Assembly: GCA_947586185.1 (NCBI GenBank)
Contig: CANPXN010000001.1
Coordinates: forward strand, 124,001-188,000
Source of the DNA: an uncultured Clostridia bacterium
GTDB taxonomy: Bacteria > Bacillota > Clostridia > Oscillospirales > Ruminococcaceae
Direction: 5' to 3'
Length of the DNA stretch: 64,000 nt
A program made the position numbers and the translations under genes. The notes under the pieces were generated by a model. It was given only the letters and a program-made list of their open reading frames with translations, was not told where the DNA came from and searched no databases. Positions 16,408-25,764 of the stretch are shown here, one piece after another. The stretch's first letter is position 1. Each line of letters begins with the position of its first letter.

Positions 16408-17271
16408 ATGTTAGTTTCAGCAAAAGAAATGCTTAACAAGGCAAGAGAAGGAAAATATGCGGTAGGTCAGTTCAACATCAATAACCTTGAATGGACAAAG
16501 GCTATCCTTCTTACAGCGCAGGAATGCAATTCACCTGTTATTCTCGGCGTATCCGAGGGCGCAGGAAAGTATATGACAGGCTATAAGACGGTTGTCGGTA
16601 TGGTTAACGGCATGCTCGAAGAACTGAATATCACAGTACCTGTAGCTCTTCACCTTGACCACGGCTCATTTGAAGGCGCAAAGGCATGTATCAACGCAGG
16701 ATTTTCTTCAATCATGTTTGACGGTTCACACTATCCGATCGAAGAAAACATTGCTAAGACAACAGCCCTCGTAAACGCATGCGATATTCTCGGCATCTCA
16801 CTTGAAGCTGAAGTTGGTTCTATCGGCGGCGAGGAAGACGGCGTTATCGGCGCAGGCGAGTGTGCAGATCCTGACGAGTGCAAGGCTATTGCAGATCTCG
16901 GCGTAACAATGCTTGCAGCAGGTATCGGCAACATTCACGGTAAATATCCTGAAAACTGGGCAGGTCTTAGCTTTGAGACTCTCGCAGCTGTTAAGGAAAA
17001 AGTAGGAGATATGCCGCTGGTACTTCACGGTGGTACAGGTATCCCTGAGGATATGATCAAGAAGGCTATTTCACTTGGCGTTGCTAAAATAAACGTTAAC
17101 ACAGAATGCCAGCTTTCATTTGCGGCTGCTACAAGAGAATACATTGAAGCAGGTAAGGATCAGCAGGGTAAGGGCTTTGACCCAAGAAAGCTTCTTGCTC
17201 CTGGATTTGAAGCAATTAAGGCTACAGTTAAGGAAAAGATGGAGCTCTTCGGCTCAATCGGCAAGGCTTAA
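16408..17271 (+). CDS. fba: Class II fructose-1,6-bisphosphate aldolase
   Basis: 287 residues from the ATG at 16408, after CAGGAGG. It splits fructose-1,6-bisphosphate into dihydroxyacetone phosphate and glyceraldehyde-3-phosphate using Zn(II). Visible motifs are LHLDHG (catalytic Asp and first Zn His, residues ~80-85), EAEVGSIGGEEDG (Zn Glu region), GIGNIHGKYP (Zn His), LHGGTGIP (Zn His) and INVNTE (phosphate loop). It is a single gene with its own terminator. Codon use is more biased (GGC, GTT, ATC) than its neighbours, as expected for a highly expressed glycolytic gene. Confidence 0.95.
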   Translation: MLVSAKEMLNKAREGKYAVGQFNINNLEWTKAILLTAQECNSPVILGVSEGAGKYMTGYKTVVGMVNGMLEELNITVPVALHLDHGSFEGAKACINAGFSSIMFDGSHYPIEENIAKTTALVNACDILGISLEAEVGSIGGEEDGVIGAGECADPDECKAIADLGVTMLAAGIGNIHGKYPENWAGLSFETLAAVKEKVGDMPLVLHGGTGIPEDMIKKAISLGVAKINVNTECQLSFAAATREYIEAGKDQQGKGFDPRKLLAPGFEAIKATVKEKMELFGSIGKA

Positions 17272-17290
17272 TTCCGAATATAAAAAATCT

Positions 17291-17327
17291 GCCCGTCAGT
17301 TTAATGCTGACGGGCGTTTGTTTTTTA
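17291..17327. terminator. Terminator of fba
   Basis: Stem GCCCGTCAG / CTGACGGGC with a 7-base loop followed by GTTTGTTTTTT; it reaches the end of the convergent BofC-like gene. Confidence 0.88.
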
Positions 17328-17666
17328 TGAGCCGTAATCCTCGATAAGCTTTCGTATTTCTTCTTCCGTATTTACATAAATACCTTCTTCAAGAAGCTGT
17401 TTGTCCTCCTGAGTCATTGTCAGAAGATCAAATTCAAGCTTTTTGTATGGAGTTTTACTGGAGCCTCTGAACACTGCAAGACCTCCGTCGTAGGCTTTAA
17501 GACAGTATCCCGCACTGACGGTTAGCTGCGGCAGGGAGGATTCCGATGTGTTTTCTGCTGCACGGGTCCGCTCTCCCTTGAGGGAGTTTGCAAATCCCAT
17601 AATTGTTATAAAAATGGATATGGCAAAAGCTGTAAGTATCATTAAAAAAGTGTTTCTTTTTGACAT
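17325..17666 (-). CDS. BofC C-terminal-domain-like protein
   Basis: 113 residues with an N-terminal membrane anchor or signal (TFLMILTAFAISIFITIMGF, residues ~6-25). The C-terminal ~65 residues (YCLKAYDGGLAVFRGSSKTP, EEGIYVNTEEEIRKLIEDYG) match the BofC C-terminal fold widespread in Clostridia, where full BofC controls a forespore signalling protease. This short stand-alone form is common in the class and its role is unclear. The start is ATG 17666, after AAGGAAG. Confidence 0.75.
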   Translation of the reverse strand: MSKRNTFLMILTAFAISIFITIMGFANSLKGERTRAAENTSESSLPQLTVSAGYCLKAYDGGLAVFRGSSKTPYKKLEFDLLTMTQEDKQLLEEGIYVNTEEEIRKLIEDYGS

Positions 17667-17765
17667 TTTAACTCTTCCTTCCTTTTTTGTTTCCTCTTAT
17701 ATGTCAATTTTATTATTGGCTTATAAAAAAATAATTATTCATAACCGCAAATTTTTGAAAAACAC

Positions 17766-17794
17766 TTAACATGTAATAAAAAATGTGTTATAAT
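17766..17794 (+). promoter_or_regulatory. Sigma-A promoter and leader of the PBP gene
   Basis: TTAACA (17766-17771), a 17-base spacer and TATAAT (17789-17794). The ~150-base leader contains a hairpin (17878-17923, TTAAGCTTTGTA against TGCAGAGCTTAA with two G-U pairs) of unknown role. Confidence 0.7.
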
Positions 17795-17948
17795 AATAAG
17801 GATTATTCAAGTGCGTACAGCGCTGGAATAGCTTTGTGTATCTATGATCATACATATGTATTCTGACGAAAGGAACATTAAGCTTTGTATTTTTGTTTTA
17901 CAGCAGTGCAGAGCTTAATATCACAAAACGTGATAAAGGTAATTTGAT

Positions 17949-20867
17949 ATGACAGATTATCCAAATAATAAGGATGGAAACGAAAAGAACAGAAATAGAA
18001 ATTCCCGTCCTTCTGGTTCATCAGCCGGAAACCGGAAAAACATTTCGCCAAGCAGCGGAAAGCAAAGACCTTCTGGAGCACGTTCGGGAAACGGTGCGGC
18101 TCAGAGCCATTCCCGTAGCGGAAACGGTTCAAGGCCGAACAGTTCCAAGACTGGAGTGTCTTCAAGACCGAATAGCTCCAAGACCGGAGTGACTTCAAGG
18201 CCGAGCAACTCTAAAACCGGAGTGACTTCAAGACCGAACAGCTCCAAGACCGGGGTAAATTCAAGGCCGAACAATTCCAAGACTGGGGTGACTTCAAGGT
18301 CGAATAGCTCCAAGACCGGAGTAACTCCAAGACCGAATGCGTCACATACAGGAGTTACAAGAAGACCAAGCTCTTCCCATACCGGTACTGTTCATAGACC
18401 GTCAGGGGCAAAAGGGCAGAGAGCTGCCGATACGACTAAAAATGGTGTAAAAAACAATAAGCAGGGAAGAAGAAATGAGCACAAGCCAAAGCGTTTTCCA
18501 ATACTCAGGAAGATAATGGCTGTATTAGGTACAACGCTTCTTTCAATATTCCTTATTGTTGTTATTACAGGCACTATTGTCTGCACAGCTATGACGGTTT
18601 ATGTACTGGAGTTCATGGACGAAAGTACTACTAACGTAACAATACAGGAGCTTGAAAACAGCGTTAATACCAATGTTTACGCCACAGATAAAAACGGCGA
18701 GCTGGTTCAGCTCTATGAGGTACGAAACGAAATACAGAGACTTCCTGTGGATATAGAAGATGTTCCTCAGCACGTCCGTGACGCATTTGTTTGCATTGAG
18801 GATGAACGTTTCTATTCCCATGAAGGCGTTGACTATAAGAGAACATTTGCCGCATTTGCAAATATGTTCATTCATATTTATAATACAAACCAGGGCGGTT
18901 CTACTATAACACAGCAGCTTATAAAGAATCTTACAGGAGATGACGATCCAAGTCCGTCAAGAAAAATCCGTGAGATATTCAGAGCCATGCAGTTTGAAAA
19001 GCAGTACTCCAAGGACGAGATATTAGAGGGATATCTTAACTATATCGGCTTCGGAGGACCTACAAACGGTGTTCAGCTTGCCTCAATGAAGTACTTCGGA
19101 AAGAACGTTTCAGAGCTTGATATTGCTGAAGCGGCATGCCTTGCAGCTATCCCGAAAAGCCCGGAAACCATGAATCCTTTTGCCGGCTACACTGACGAAA
19201 AAACCGGAGAATGGGTCAATACCGGACGTGAGAAAAACAGGGATCGTCAGCTTTCGGTTTTAAGGCATATGTACAATAATGGCGCAATTTCTTATGATCA
19301 GTATCTGGAGGCAAAGGACGAAAAGCTTTTGTTTACTGATACAGACGAATACAAAAAGGCTCATCCTGAGGCAGTTGCTGAAAAGGAGAAGGCAAATAAA
19401 AAGGAAGCTACAACATGGGTCGTTGATACAGCCCTTCGTGAGCTTGCGGCATACCTTGAGGATATGTACGGCATCGACGAGGATGAGGCTATTTCAAGGA
19501 TCAACAAGGGCGGATATCAGATATATACAACAGTTGACCTTGACATGCAGGAGTATGTTGAGAAAAAGTATCTTGATATAGATAATCTTGTTGATAAATC
19601 CATGGTCGCAAAATGGGTGGATTCCAACGACAACGGCGAAAAGGACGACGGCGAAACGATCTATCCTCAGTCGGCGTTCACAGCCATGAACTATAAGGGC
19701 GAAATACAATGCGTTGTAGGCGGTATCGGAAAGAAGAAAGAATCCCTTGCCTATAACCGTGCGACTATGGCTCAGCGTCAGCCGGGTTCATGTATGAAGC
19801 CTGTTTCGACCTATGGACTGGGAATATACTCAGATCTTATACACTGGGGAAGCAAATATGATGACGAACCGATAAAGCTTGCGGACGGCAAGGATTGGCC
19901 TAACAATTACGATAATGTATGGTGGCGCAGACCGCTGTTCATATATGATGCGCTGAGAAAATCAAGAAATACTGTTCCGGCGCACCTCTGTCAGGAGCTT
20001 ACTCCTCAGAATGTGTTCAACTATGCGACACAGAATCTGGGACTTGAGCTTGTTGCGGACGACGAAGGAAAGACAGATATAGATTACGCTCCTATGACCG
20101 TTGGCGCTCTTACCTATGGTATTTCAGTTACAAATCTTGTTAACGCATATCTTCCTTACGGAAACGGAGGAACATACTATAAGGCTCATATTATAAGCAA
20201 GGTCGTAATGGGCGACGGAACTACCTTTTATGAAAACGACGGCAATCCTTATGAAGCCGTTGACCCGGAAACTGCCGATGTTATGAATCACCTTATGCGT
20301 GAGGTAATTACAGGCGGTACAGGTACTAAGGCTAAGCTTTCAAATAAAACTGTTGCCGGAAAGACCGGTACTACTCAGGACTGGAACGACCTTTGCTTTG
20401 TAGGTCTTACTGAGGATTTCGTTAGCGGCGTATGGATAGGCTATGACAAGAAAAACGAGCTTAATCACAGCATTTCCTCTGCTGAACTGTGGCATAAGAT
20501 CATCGGCGATTATGCTGATAAGATAGAATCAGATAATGAGTACCCGGAATGCGATACGGTAATATCTGCACCGATGTGTTCTAAATCCGGTGAAATAGCC
20601 GGTTCAGGATGCCCTAAGGGATCGACAGGTTACTGGAAGTCAACTAATGCTCCGTATTGCAGCGGAAGACACGGTGGCGGAAGCTCCTCATCAAGCAAGA
20701 AAGATGAGGAAAGCTCCGAACAGGAAGAGAGTTCCAAGCCGGAAGAAAGTTCAAAGCCGGAAGAAAGCTCCAAGCCTGAGGAAAGCTCGAAGCCTGAGGA
20801 GAACAGTCCTGCTGAAAATTCTTCACATGCCGAGGACGGCGCCGGCAATACAAGTTCGGAGGGATAA
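17949..20867 (+). CDS. Class A penicillin-binding protein (bifunctional glycosyltransferase/transpeptidase)
   Basis: 972 residues. A long, basic, Ser/Asn/Pro-rich cytoplasmic tail (1-185) holds about seven 11-residue repeats (RPNSSKTGVTS). A membrane helix follows (~189-222). Then the GT51 domain (catalytic Glu284 in CIEDERFYSHEGVD; GGSTITQQLIKNL) polymerises lipid II glycan, and the transpeptidase domain has Ser614 in PGSCMKP, the SRN motif at 672-674 and KTGTT at 805. The C-terminus carries a second repeat region of about five ESSKPE units. It acts in peptidoglycan synthesis at the outer membrane face. The methyltransferase starts directly after its stop. Confidence 0.94.
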   Translation: MTDYPNNKDGNEKNRNRNSRPSGSSAGNRKNISPSSGKQRPSGARSGNGAAQSHSRSGNGSRPNSSKTGVSSRPNSSKTGVTSRPSNSKTGVTSRPNSSKTGVNSRPNNSKTGVTSRSNSSKTGVTPRPNASHTGVTRRPSSSHTGTVHRPSGAKGQRAADTTKNGVKNNKQGRRNEHKPKRFPILRKIMAVLGTTLLSIFLIVVITGTIVCTAMTVYVLEFMDESTTNVTIQELENSVNTNVYATDKNGELVQLYEVRNEIQRLPVDIEDVPQHVRDAFVCIEDERFYSHEGVDYKRTFAAFANMFIHIYNTNQGGSTITQQLIKNLTGDDDPSPSRKIREIFRAMQFEKQYSKDEILEGYLNYIGFGGPTNGVQLASMKYFGKNVSELDIAEAACLAAIPKSPETMNPFAGYTDEKTGEWVNTGREKNRDRQLSVLRHMYNNGAISYDQYLEAKDEKLLFTDTDEYKKAHPEAVAEKEKANKKEATTWVVDTALRELAAYLEDMYGIDEDEAISRINKGGYQIYTTVDLDMQEYVEKKYLDIDNLVDKSMVAKWVDSNDNGEKDDGETIYPQSAFTAMNYKGEIQCVVGGIGKKKESLAYNRATMAQRQPGSCMKPVSTYGLGIYSDLIHWGSKYDDEPIKLADGKDWPNNYDNVWWRRPLFIYDALRKSRNTVPAHLCQELTPQNVFNYATQNLGLELVADDEGKTDIDYAPMTVGALTYGISVTNLVNAYLPYGNGGTYYKAHIISKVVMGDGTTFYENDGNPYEAVDPETADVMNHLMREVITGGTGTKAKLSNKTVAGKTGTTQDWNDLCFVGLTEDFVSGVWIGYDKKNELNHSISSAELWHKIIGDYADKIESDNEYPECDTVISAPMCSKSGEIAGSGCPKGSTGYWKSTNAPYCSGRHGGGSSSSSKKDEESSEQEESSKPEESSKPEESSKPEESSKPEENSPAENSSHAEDGAGNTSSEG
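18130..18345 (+). repeat. 33-bp tandem repeats in the PBP N-terminal tail
   Basis: About seven units with the core CGAACAGCTCCAAGACCGG encode RPNSSKTGVTS. They lie in the predicted cytoplasmic tail, and their near-identity suggests copy number changes between strains. A separate 18-bp series (about five units, ESSKPE) lies at 20720-20805 at the other end of the gene. Confidence 0.85.
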
Positions 20868-21986
20868 ATGAACACTAAGTTAAAATTCACATGTCCGTGT
20901 CATTTTGGACTGGAAAGCGTACTGAAATATGAGGTTTCCAGAATCGGAGGCGAAAATATTTCCGTAAAGGACGGCAGAGTAAGCTTTGAGGGCGGCTTTG
21001 AGCTTGTTCCAAGGGCGAATATCTGCCTTTCAACCGCTGAAAGAGTGTTGATAGAGCTGGCAGAATTTAAGGCATATACCTTTGAGGAGCTGTTTCAGGG
21101 AGTAAAAAGAATCCCTCTTGAGGATTTTATAGGTATGAAGGACGCATTTCCTGTAAAGGGGCATTCCCTTAACTCGACTCTTCACAGTGTTCCGGACTGT
21201 CAGTCGATAATAAAAAAAGCGGCTGTTGAAAGGCTGAAAAGCCGGTATAAAACAGGCTGGTTTGAAGAAACAGGTCCTGTACATCAGATTCAGTTCAGCA
21301 TAATGAAGGATAATGTTAATATTTACCTTGATACAAGCGGTATGGGACTTCACAAAAGGGGCTACAGGAAAAATTCCAATGCCGCTCCTATCAAGGAAAC
21401 TCTTGCAGCGGGAATTATTGACCTTGCAAGGATAAGAAGTACAAGTACTGTTGTAGACCCATTCTGCGGAAGTGGAACGTTCCTTATTGAATCCGCCTTG
21501 AGAGGTCTTAATATTGCTCCCGGTCTGAACAGACGTTTTTCAGCTGAAAAATGGGACTTCATTCCGAAGGAGTTGTGGAGCGAGGAACGAAAAAGCGCAA
21601 TTTCAAAAGTGGACAAAAGCTCTGATTTTAAGGCGCATGGTTATGATATTGATCCTGAGGCAGTGGAGCTTACTCTCGATAACGCTCTTAAAATAGGACT
21701 GCGGTCAAGGGTCAGTGCAGAAAGACGGGATATATGCGATTTCGTGCAGGAGGACGATACGGTTATAATCTGCAATCCTCCTTATGGCGAAAGAATGCTT
21801 GAAATAAAAGAGGCGGAGCAGCTTTATATTCAGATGGGAAAGGTCTTTAAGGCTGATGCTGAACACCCGTGCTATATAATTTCTCCTCATGAGGAGTTTG
21901 AAAAGTTTTTTGGCAAAAAGGCGGATAAGAAGAGAAAGCTTTATAACGGCATGATAAAATGCAATCTGTATATGTATTTTAGGTAA
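20868..21986 (+). CDS. THUMP-domain rRNA/tRNA guanine-N2 methyltransferase (RlmL/YpsC-like)
   Basis: 372 residues. An N-terminal ferredoxin-like/THUMP region (1-165) binds RNA. A C-terminal Rossmann methyltransferase carries VVDPFCGSGTFLIE (SAM motif I, ~195-208), YDIDPEAVE (motif II) and the catalytic NPPYGERM (motif IV, ~302-309). The family makes m2G in 23S rRNA or tRNA using S-adenosylmethionine. The ATG follows the PBP stop codon with no gap. Confidence 0.9.
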   Translation: MNTKLKFTCPCHFGLESVLKYEVSRIGGENISVKDGRVSFEGGFELVPRANICLSTAERVLIELAEFKAYTFEELFQGVKRIPLEDFIGMKDAFPVKGHSLNSTLHSVPDCQSIIKKAAVERLKSRYKTGWFEETGPVHQIQFSIMKDNVNIYLDTSGMGLHKRGYRKNSNAAPIKETLAAGIIDLARIRSTSTVVDPFCGSGTFLIESALRGLNIAPGLNRRFSAEKWDFIPKELWSEERKSAISKVDKSSDFKAHGYDIDPEAVELTLDNALKIGLRSRVSAERRDICDFVQEDDTVIICNPPYGERMLEIKEAEQLYIQMGKVFKADAEHPCYIISPHEEFEKFFGKKADKKRKLYNGMIKCNLYMYFR

Positions 21987-22005
21987 GTACAGAAAGGGTT
22001 TTCAT

Positions 22006-23802
22006 ATGAGAAAAGAATATGTTATGGGCAACAGTGCGATTGCACTGGGAGCTCTGGCGGCAGGAGTTAATCTGGTTTCGGGTTATCCGGGAACACCGTC
22101 GTCTGAAATAATTGAAACTGTTGGAAAGTACAATAACGGCAGCGTACATCTTGAATGGTCTGTAAATGAAAAGGCGGCTATGGAGGTAGCCGCCGGTGCT
22201 GCTTATGCAGGAGCAAGGGCAATGGTCACTATGAAACAGGTAGGACTGAACGTTGCTTCCGATCCTCTCATGTCCCTTGCGTATGTGGGAGTTAAGGGAG
22301 GAATGGTCATTGTTTCAGCCGATGATCCGGGTCCTATATCATCACAGACTGAGCAGGACACGAGAATGTTTGCGGAATTTGCAAGGATCCCTGTTTTTGA
22401 CCCGTCCTCTCCGGAAGAGGCATACATAATGATTCAGGACGCATTTGAATATTCGGAAAAGTATCACACTCCGGTATTGTTCCGTCCTACCACAAGGGTA
22501 TGTCATGCGTATGCTTCAATAGAGTGCGAGGAAAATCCTCAGCCAAAAAGATATGAGGGCTTTGTAAAGGATTCAAAGAAGTGGGTCATTTTCCCGAAGC
22601 TTTCCTTTATGAATCATGAAATGATCGAAAAGAGGAATCCTCAGATAGGAAACGATTTTTCAAAATATAAATTCAACACCGTAACAGGTTCAGGTAAAAA
22701 AGCCGTTTTTGCCTCAGGTATCAGCTACGCCTATGTAAAGGAGTACTTAAAGGACAGACAGGATGTTATGCTGTGCAGGATAGCAACTCCTTATCCGTTC
22801 CCGGAAAAGCTTGTGCTGCCGGTTCTTGAAAAGGCAGAGGAAGTATTATGCGTTGAAGAGCTTAGTCCTTACGTTGAAACACATCTTCAGAGAATAGCAG
22901 GGGTTCATAAGCTACCTGTAAAAGTATTTGGAAAAAGTACAGGACACGGAAAGCTTTCCGGTGAAAATTCTGCTGATTATGCCGCAAAGATTGTGGGCGA
23001 GTTCTTAGGCGATAAGCCTTCAGAAGATCAGATCGAGCTTTCAGATATGCCGCAGCTTCCTATAAGACCTCCGGTTCTTTGTGCAGGCTGTCCTCACAGG
23101 GCGTCGTTCTATGCTGTAAAAAAGGCAATGGCAGGCAGAAAGGCTTATTTCTGCGGAGATATAGGTTGCTATACCCTTGGAAACGCTATGCCGCTTGACA
23201 TGACGGATACATGCCTTTGTATGGGAGCAGGAATCACCATGGCTCAGGGACTTTACCACACTGATCATGATGCAGTTTCCTTTGCCTTTGTGGGGGATTC
23301 AACTTTCTTTGCTTCGGGTATGACAGGAGTCGTGAATGCCGTTTATAACGAGGCTGATATGATCCTGTGCGTGCTTGATAACTCCACGACCGCTATGACG
23401 GGGCATCAGCCTCATCCGGGCACGGGCAGAAATATGATGGGTGACATCATTGAAAAGGTGGACATCATAAAAATATTAGAGGGTATCGGCGTTAAGAAAA
23501 TTGAGGTCGTTGATCCTTTTGAGCTTGACAAGGCTGTGGCTGTAGTCAAGGAATGCGCTGAAATAAAGGGCGTAAAGGCGATTATTTTTAAATCTCCTTG
23601 CATTGCAATCACAAAGCCGTCGGGAAAAATGAATATTTCCGAAAAGTGTATCGGATGCAAAAAGTGTATAAAGGAAATAGGATGCCCTGCTATAACTTTT
23701 AGGGACGGAAAAGCTGAAATTGATAAGAGCCTTTGTACGGGCTGTGGGCTTTGCAGCAGCGTCTGTCCTGTAAACGCTATCGGAGGTGATTGCAATGAAT
23801 AA
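22006..23802 (+). CDS. iorA: Indolepyruvate:ferredoxin oxidoreductase, alpha subunit
   Basis: 598 residues. The N-terminal pyrimidine-binding domain (SGYPGTPSSEIIE; HLEWSVNEKAAMEVAAGAAY) and the later thiamine diphosphate domain (CAGCPHRASFYAVK; GDIGCYTLG; GDSTFFASGMTG) are clear. The C-terminus has two [4Fe-4S] ferredoxin motifs (CIGCKKCIKEIGCP and CTGCGLCSSVCP). With IorB it interconverts arylpyruvate plus CoA with aryl-CoA, CO2 and reduced ferredoxin. In rumen cocci the reverse direction (reductive carboxylation of aryl-CoA) supports aromatic amino acid synthesis; the PaaK gene two positions downstream fits that. Confidence 0.94.
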   Translation: MRKEYVMGNSAIALGALAAGVNLVSGYPGTPSSEIIETVGKYNNGSVHLEWSVNEKAAMEVAAGAAYAGARAMVTMKQVGLNVASDPLMSLAYVGVKGGMVIVSADDPGPISSQTEQDTRMFAEFARIPVFDPSSPEEAYIMIQDAFEYSEKYHTPVLFRPTTRVCHAYASIECEENPQPKRYEGFVKDSKKWVIFPKLSFMNHEMIEKRNPQIGNDFSKYKFNTVTGSGKKAVFASGISYAYVKEYLKDRQDVMLCRIATPYPFPEKLVLPVLEKAEEVLCVEELSPYVETHLQRIAGVHKLPVKVFGKSTGHGKLSGENSADYAAKIVGEFLGDKPSEDQIELSDMPQLPIRPPVLCAGCPHRASFYAVKKAMAGRKAYFCGDIGCYTLGNAMPLDMTDTCLCMGAGITMAQGLYHTDHDAVSFAFVGDSTFFASGMTGVVNAVYNEADMILCVLDNSTTAMTGHQPHPGTGRNMMGDIIEKVDIIKILEGIGVKKIEVVDPFELDKAVAVVKECAEIKGVKAIIFKSPCIAITKPSGKMNISEKCIGCKKCIKEIGCPAITFRDGKAEIDKSLCTGCGLCSSVCPVNAIGGDCNE

Positions 23803-24391
23803 GGATATTCTTCTCTGCGGCGTTGGAGGTCAGGGTACAGTCCTTGCCTCGAAGCTTATAGCCTCAGCTGCGATGCTTGGGGGCGAAAGGGTTCATTCTG
23901 CGGAAACGATAGGAATGGCTCAGAGGGGCGGCTCGGTTACAAGCCATGTGAGAATAGGCGAGGCTTATTCTCCTCTTATTCCTTTTGGCTCGGCGGATAT
24001 GATAATGGCGTTTGAACCTGCCGAGGCTGTGAGAAACTTATGCTATCTGAAAAAAGACGGTATAGTGATCGTCAACAGCGTTCCGGTAAAGCCTGTTACG
24101 GAATCGCTTCATGACACAGGTTACGACGGAACAGAGATGATAAGCTATCTCAGGAAAAAATGCAGCAATGTTATTGTTGTAAGCGCTGAGGAAATATGCG
24201 AGGAGTTTGGTTCCTCTAAATTTTTTAACGTTGCTATTTTAGGAGTAGCTGTTGGTTCGGGAAAAACCGGACTTTCCGCTGAAAATGTAATGGTGGAGAT
24301 CGAAAGCAAGATCCCTGAGAGATTCAGAGAGCTTAACAAAAAGGCATTTATTAAAGGTATGGAGATTGGAGAAGGCTATGAAGCTAAATGA
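23795..24391 (+). CDS. iorB: Indolepyruvate:ferredoxin oxidoreductase, beta subunit
   Basis: 198 residues from the ATG at 23795, which overlaps the end of iorA by 8 bases and follows GGAGGTGATT. It is the gamma-like catalytic domain of 2-oxoacid:ferredoxin oxidoreductases: CGVGGQGTVLASKLIASAAM near the start, the ETIGMAQRGGSVTSHVRIG motif (residues ~35-53), and LGVAVGSGKTGLSAENVM near the end. It pairs with IorA. Confidence 0.93.
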   Translation: MNKDILLCGVGGQGTVLASKLIASAAMLGGERVHSAETIGMAQRGGSVTSHVRIGEAYSPLIPFGSADMIMAFEPAEAVRNLCYLKKDGIVIVNSVPVKPVTESLHDTGYDGTEMISYLRKKCSNVIVVSAEEICEEFGSSKFFNVAILGVAVGSGKTGLSAENVMVEIESKIPERFRELNKKAFIKGMEIGEGYEAK

Positions 24392-25619
24392 AAAACAGCT
24401 TGAACAGGTTGACAGACAAATCAAAAGACTGATCGCATCCGGCAGCTATTACGGCGAAAAGTATAAGGCAATGGGCATAACCGGTGTAAGTACTCAGGAG
24501 GATTTTGAGAAGCTGCCGTTTTCTCAGAAAAATGATCTGAGAGAGGCATATCCCCTGGGAATTATGGCATGCGATGAAAAGGATATCGTAAGAATACACT
24601 CATCGTCAGGCACAACGGGTACGCCGGTAATTATTCCTTATACTGCAAAGGATATTGACGACTGGGCAACTATGTTTGCAAGATGCTATGAAACCGCTGG
24701 TATTACAGATAAGGATAGGATACAGATAACTCCCGGCTATGGATTGTGGACTGCCGGTATCGGTTTTCAGGCAGGCTGTGAAAAGCTTGGAGCAATGGCT
24801 GTTCCAATGGGACCGGGAAACACTGAAAAGCAGCTGAAAATGATGGTTGACTTGCAGACTACAGTAATCACTGCTACCTCATCCTATGCGTTGCTTCTTG
24901 CGGAGGAGGTTCAGAAAAGAGGCCTTAAAGATAAGATAAATCTTAAAAAGGGAGTTATCGGTTCTGAGCGCTGGAGCGAGAAAATGAGAAAGCGTATTCA
25001 TGAAGAGCTTGGAATAGAGCTTTACGATATTTACGGGCTTACAGAAATTTACGGTCCGGGAATAGGTGTAAACTGTAAGTATGAGTCTGGTATCCATTAC
25101 TGGGACGATTATATTTATATTGAGATAATTGACCCTGTTACAGGAGAGCCTGTGCCGGATGGCGAAGAGGGCGAAATAGTGATCACTACCCTTGTAAAGG
25201 AGGGCGCGCCTCTCATAAGATTTAGGACTCATGACCTTTCAAGGATCATTCCGGGAGAATGTCAGTGCGGAAGCCGCTACCCGAGAATCGACATCATAAG
25301 AGGAAGAAGCGACGACATGTTCAAGGTAAGGGGCGTTAATATGTTCCCAAGCCAGGTCGAGGATATTTTAAAGCAGGTCGACGGAGCTTCAAGTGAGTAT
25401 AGCATAACTATTGCTCATGATGACGATAATAATAAGGATGTTATGCTGCTTACTGTTGAGGGCGAGGGAAGAGTTGACTTTGAGCAGATGAGCAGGCATA
25501 TAATTGAACTGTTCAAGTCCCTTGTGGGTATGACTCCTAAGGTTATTGTTGTTCCGATAGGAACCCTTCCAAGGAGTGAGAAAAAGACCAAGCGTGTTAT
25601 TGATTACAGGAATATGTAA
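24378..25619 (+). CDS. paaK: Phenylacetate/aryl-CoA ligase (PaaK family)
   Basis: 413 residues from the ATG at 24378, overlapping iorB by 14 bases. It is an AMP-forming adenylating enzyme: SSSGTTGTPVIIPYT is the ATP-binding loop (~80-94), YGLTEIYGPGIGVNC is the acyl-binding/AMP motif, RFRTHDLSRI is motif III, and the C-terminal lid has RGRSDDMFKVRGVNMFPSQV. It activates phenylacetate, indoleacetate or similar acids to CoA thioesters. Coupling with IorAB gives a complete aryl-acid to arylpyruvate route. Confidence 0.93.
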   Translation: MKLNEKQLEQVDRQIKRLIASGSYYGEKYKAMGITGVSTQEDFEKLPFSQKNDLREAYPLGIMACDEKDIVRIHSSSGTTGTPVIIPYTAKDIDDWATMFARCYETAGITDKDRIQITPGYGLWTAGIGFQAGCEKLGAMAVPMGPGNTEKQLKMMVDLQTTVITATSSYALLLAEEVQKRGLKDKINLKKGVIGSERWSEKMRKRIHEELGIELYDIYGLTEIYGPGIGVNCKYESGIHYWDDYIYIEIIDPVTGEPVPDGEEGEIVITTLVKEGAPLIRFRTHDLSRIIPGECQCGSRYPRIDIIRGRSDDMFKVRGVNMFPSQVEDILKQVDGASSEYSITIAHDDDNNKDVMLLTVEGEGRVDFEQMSRHIIELFKSLVGMTPKVIVVPIGTLPRSEKKTKRVIDYRNM

Positions 25620-25639
25620 GAAGGCTTGTATATAGTTAT

Positions 25640-25675
25640 AAAGAGAGTATACATATGTGTACTCTCTTTTTTTGC
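25640..25675 (+). terminator. Terminator of the iorAB-paaK operon
   Basis: AAGAGAGTA pairs with TACTCTCTT around a self-complementary loop, followed by a run of seven T. Confidence 0.82.
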
Positions 25676-25729
25676 ATTGTAGAAATGCACAAAAAAATTG
25701 GCGAAACCTACAAAAAATCATGTTAATAA

Positions 25730-25758
25730 TTGAAAAAGTCTATTAACTGTGATATAAT
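25730..25758 (+). promoter_or_regulatory. Sigma-A promoter of the pectin operon
   Basis: TTGAAA (25730-25735), a 17-base spacer and a perfect TATAAT (25753-25758). The expected start point is near 25765, just before a multi-hairpin leader. Confidence 0.78.
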
Positions 25759-25764
25759 AAAATC

